This document shows, in pieces, positions 62,100 to 64,000 of a stretch of 64,000 nucleotides of DNA (position 1 is the stretch's first letter; every line of letters starts with the position of its first letter). Source of the stretch: Astrocystis sublimbata. Lineage: Eukaryota > Ascomycota > Sordariomycetes > Xylariales > Xylariaceae. The stretch spans positions 124,001 through 188,000 of the forward strand of contig JAJNNY010000032.1 of assembly GCA_022453515.1 (NCBI GenBank), in the 5' to 3' direction. A program made the translations under genes and the position numbers. Below the pieces are notes generated by a model. The model did no database searches. It saw only the letters and a list, made by a program, of their open reading frames with translations, and was not told the origin of the DNA.

Positions 62100-62653
62100 A
62101 TGCCACGAAACGATGAGGCATGGGCCGCCAGCTGCGGACCGTGACCCCCCCCCCCCCCCTGCCATGGCACAAGAATGGTGGGTGCCCATGCCGTCAGGCA
62201 TGTGTTATTTGCAGATCAGTCAATATTGCCCCTTTGCCTGACTAGCCGAGGGCTGCCAAGTGATGGTTCCCAACTTCTGACCTTTGTTCCACCTGGTCAG
62301 AGAGCGGAAAGTTCATTGCGAACCCAAATGCAGCCGATGCGTCCGCTTGGGTCAGGGTTGCAGCCGCGACGTGAGGCCACGCATCTCACCGACTTCACTA
62401 ACAGCATCAACTATTCGGCAGCAGGTATGGGAGGTCTGGACTGGAACTCTATGGCGATACCTGTTCCCCCTTTAGTGTCTACAGCGAGTCCTCTTATGAT
62501 GACGCCATCTGCAAGCACGCCGCATCGTTCAGCGTCCAGGATGCCGAAGACGCATCGCCCCATCTACTAGATGCATGCTATGCCACCGCCCGCAGTTATG
62601 CTGAACGGTGTGAGAAGGACGTCGAAAGAGGAGGAGCGTCAACTTCAATCTAA
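62100..62653 (+). pseudogene. Remnant of a Zn2Cys6-type transcription factor (probable)
   Basis: Exon-like segment 62100-62140 (MPRNDEAWAASCGP) and segment from 62301 are joined in phase by an intron-like stretch 62141-62300 (donor GTGACC, TTCTGAC branch, acceptor GTCAG). The result reads ERKVHCEPKCSRCVRLGQGC. CSRC-x6-C is the second half of a C6 zinc cluster. The first half has only one Cys (SCGP), where SCxxCRxRK would be expected, so the cluster looks broken. Downstream, another frame stays open for 82 codons (62405-62653, with YGDTCSPFSVYSESSYDDAI and LLDACYATARSYAERCEKD), but reaching it needs a 34-bp intron or a frameshift. A C15 tract sits just after the first donor. Best read as a decayed regulator gene. 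Confidence 0.35.
62145..62159. repeat. Homopolymer (C)15
   Basis: Fifteen consecutive C residues, seen directly. It is prone to length errors, so local frame calls should be treated with care. Confidence 0.9.
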
Positions 62654-62665
62654 CTCAGGCCTTAC

Positions 62666-62849
62666 CCGAAGGAGACGGCGACGATGAGGATGGCGGAGCC
62701 ACCGAGGGACACGGCCGTGTTGACCTAAGGTAGTCGATCATGCCGTACTTCTGCATCAGCGTCTTTCCCGGCTGCAAACTGAGGCGAGGGAACAGGAGGA
62801 GATAGGCTGGGGCGAAGACGGCGCCGATGACAAGGTTAATATAAAATAC
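62666..62849 (-). pseudogene. MFS multidrug-transporter exon fragment, frameshifted
   Basis: On the minus strand, an exon-sized piece is flanked by an acceptor (TTGTAG) and a donor (GTAAGG). It reads VFYINLVIGAVFAPAYLLLFPRL, then QPGKTLMQKYGMIDYL, and after a one-frame shift near 62727 continues VNTAVSLGGSAILIVAVSFG. This matches the W-x-FYINLPIGA ... DYLG ... A-I-SFGG stretch around TM5-TM6 of fungal DHA2-type major facilitator drug exporters. The usual upstream WRW is missing and no further transporter exons are found on either side. It is a decayed remnant next to the zinc-cluster remnant, which suggests loss of an accessory regulator/exporter locus. Confidence 0.6.
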
Positions 62850-64000
62850 CTACAACGTGAGAATCGAGATCTGCGTTAGCACCATGATACACTCGTGTCA
62901 TGTAAGATTGTCTCGTCTCACAGCTGCATTGTGATGATTATTTGAACACAAGCGACCGTCTCGACCGAGGGAGATGGCTGATTGGCTGAAAGCGCCCGGT
63001 GGTGACGGAATAGGCAGTTGAACGTTTGAGGCTAGTGTTGTCAGTGAACATCCTATCTTTACCTAGGAGGTATGTTCTTACTGACGCTCCCAACTTGATT
63101 TACTTAGGGCCAAAAGACAGCAAATTTATGAAAAAAATACGTGGATAGTTGCAATAGTGCACTATAAGCAGGCTGTCCCGAGAAAGCTTTAGTTCCTATA
63201 GCTTTTGTGCAAGTGAGTCACGCGTCATATAACCACTGGCACCATTGTATGTTCTTTGATTGTACATGCATTTCGCTCGCCAATGGCATCGATATAGAGG
63301 ATTCTAAAGTCATGCCTTGCTACTTTCTGCTAGTTGCACAACTGGACGTGTCCCATAATCCTCCAACTTGTCGCTGTCGAGAGGAAGCAAGTACATTCGC
63401 TCATCACGCTCATCGGTGCGATTTGTTATTAGTCGGTCGTTTCAATCGAGCGATCTCGAGGTACACTTCTCCCTACTCTAGGAGTATGTGCTATGCATAG
63501 ATGCTACGAGAACCTCGCCTTCAAACACGTTGTCGAGTGGTCTTTGATAAGACGTAACGGATCTATATGACCTGGGACTCCATCATTTCGATCCTGGAAA
63601 TGCCGATATAGCCTAGGCGCAATATGCAACACAGACTTGCGATGCCTTCTAACATCTATATCATGGTTAACTATGTAAGGCATGCGTGTCCACTTTCATT
63701 GGCAATTTGAGCCCTTTGACGCTTTGTGACTTCAAAGAACCTCACAACGAAGAGGTGTCAGTTGAACATGTCTACCTGTGGGCGACAAGAATATCAATCA
63801 ACTGTAACTGATGTCTGCCAGGCATCGAATTAGCGCTGTCGTGGGCTGACTTGCCCTGGGGTTGTAAGAAACCACCAGAGGGGCAACCGTACCCTAGCAA
63901 CGTGTGATGTGCTCGGCAACCAAAAATGTTGGGATCAGTCCTGGGCAACCGACTTGTAGGCTCTCTGAACAGTATTTATTGCACCTCATCCGCAGGGCTC
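62850..64000. other. Right-end sequence without recognisable gene
   Basis: Frames up to 97 codons (63207-63500) without motif. No rest of the MFS gene was found here despite looking upstream of the fragment on the minus strand. Confidence 0.5.

Noticed and set aside
61882..62241. 119-codon plus frame running into the poly-C tract
   Set aside because: No domain, and its end depends on the length of the C15 run; overlaps the better-supported zinc-cluster remnant.

Overview
The window looks like a chromosome segment from a filamentous ascomycete (Pezizomycotina, probably Sordariomycetes/Hypocreales; the rank is inferred from gene content and style, not measured). Genes have short introns of about 45-175 bp with GT..AG ends and CTRAY-type branch points. 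They are separated by long, often AT-richer spacers. Pyrimidine-rich leaders are common, and the palindrome-like motif TACCTAGGTA/GGTACCTA is scattered through the spacers. I found no tRNA, rRNA, CRISPR array or intact transposon.

Layout, left to right. (1) 0-20 kb holds conserved housekeeping genes: a DUF1749 (SidJ/UPF0613-type) alpha/beta hydrolase (-) diverging from the TTT-complex HEAT protein Tti1 (+); a two-RRM RNA-binding protein (-); the WD40 protein WDR8/WRAP73 (-); the bifunctional molybdenum-cofactor gene cnxABC/MOCS1 (+); and a small FYVE zinc-finger protein (+). (2) 20-30 kb holds two lipid genes: an ELO fatty-acid elongase with the QxxHH variant (-) and a long-chain fatty alcohol oxidase (+). 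(3) 29.5-44 kb is gene-poor and contains one Pezizomycotina-type protein of unknown function, near 38-39 kb, whose N-terminal reading frame is ambiguous. (4) 44-54 kb holds a secreted berberine-bridge-type FAD oxidoreductase (-), a seven-helix fungal rhodopsin-like membrane protein (+) and an F-box/LRR protein ending in a CaaX box (-). (5) 54-64 kb holds a GNAT-domain protein (-), followed by a decayed accessory patch. That patch has a Zn2Cys6-like DNA-binding remnant (+) and a frameshifted MFS-transporter exon (-).

I rebuilt the exon structures by hand from splice signals, reading phase and family motifs. Every multi-exon model given as a CDS closes to a whole number of codons. The genes form no pathway cluster. 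The elongase and the fatty alcohol oxidase are neighbours and both act on long acyl chains, but nothing shows co-regulation.

I did not find a clearly new biological system. The most interesting items are: (a) a cnxABC intron whose retention would give MoaA the Gly-Gly C-terminus known to matter in MOCS1A, while its splicing fuses MoaA to MoaC; (b) the dual-frame or frameshifted N-terminus at 38.0-38.25 kb; (c) the CaaX-terminated F-box protein; (d) the QxxHH elongase; and (e) the decayed regulator/transporter pair at 62.1-62.85 kb.
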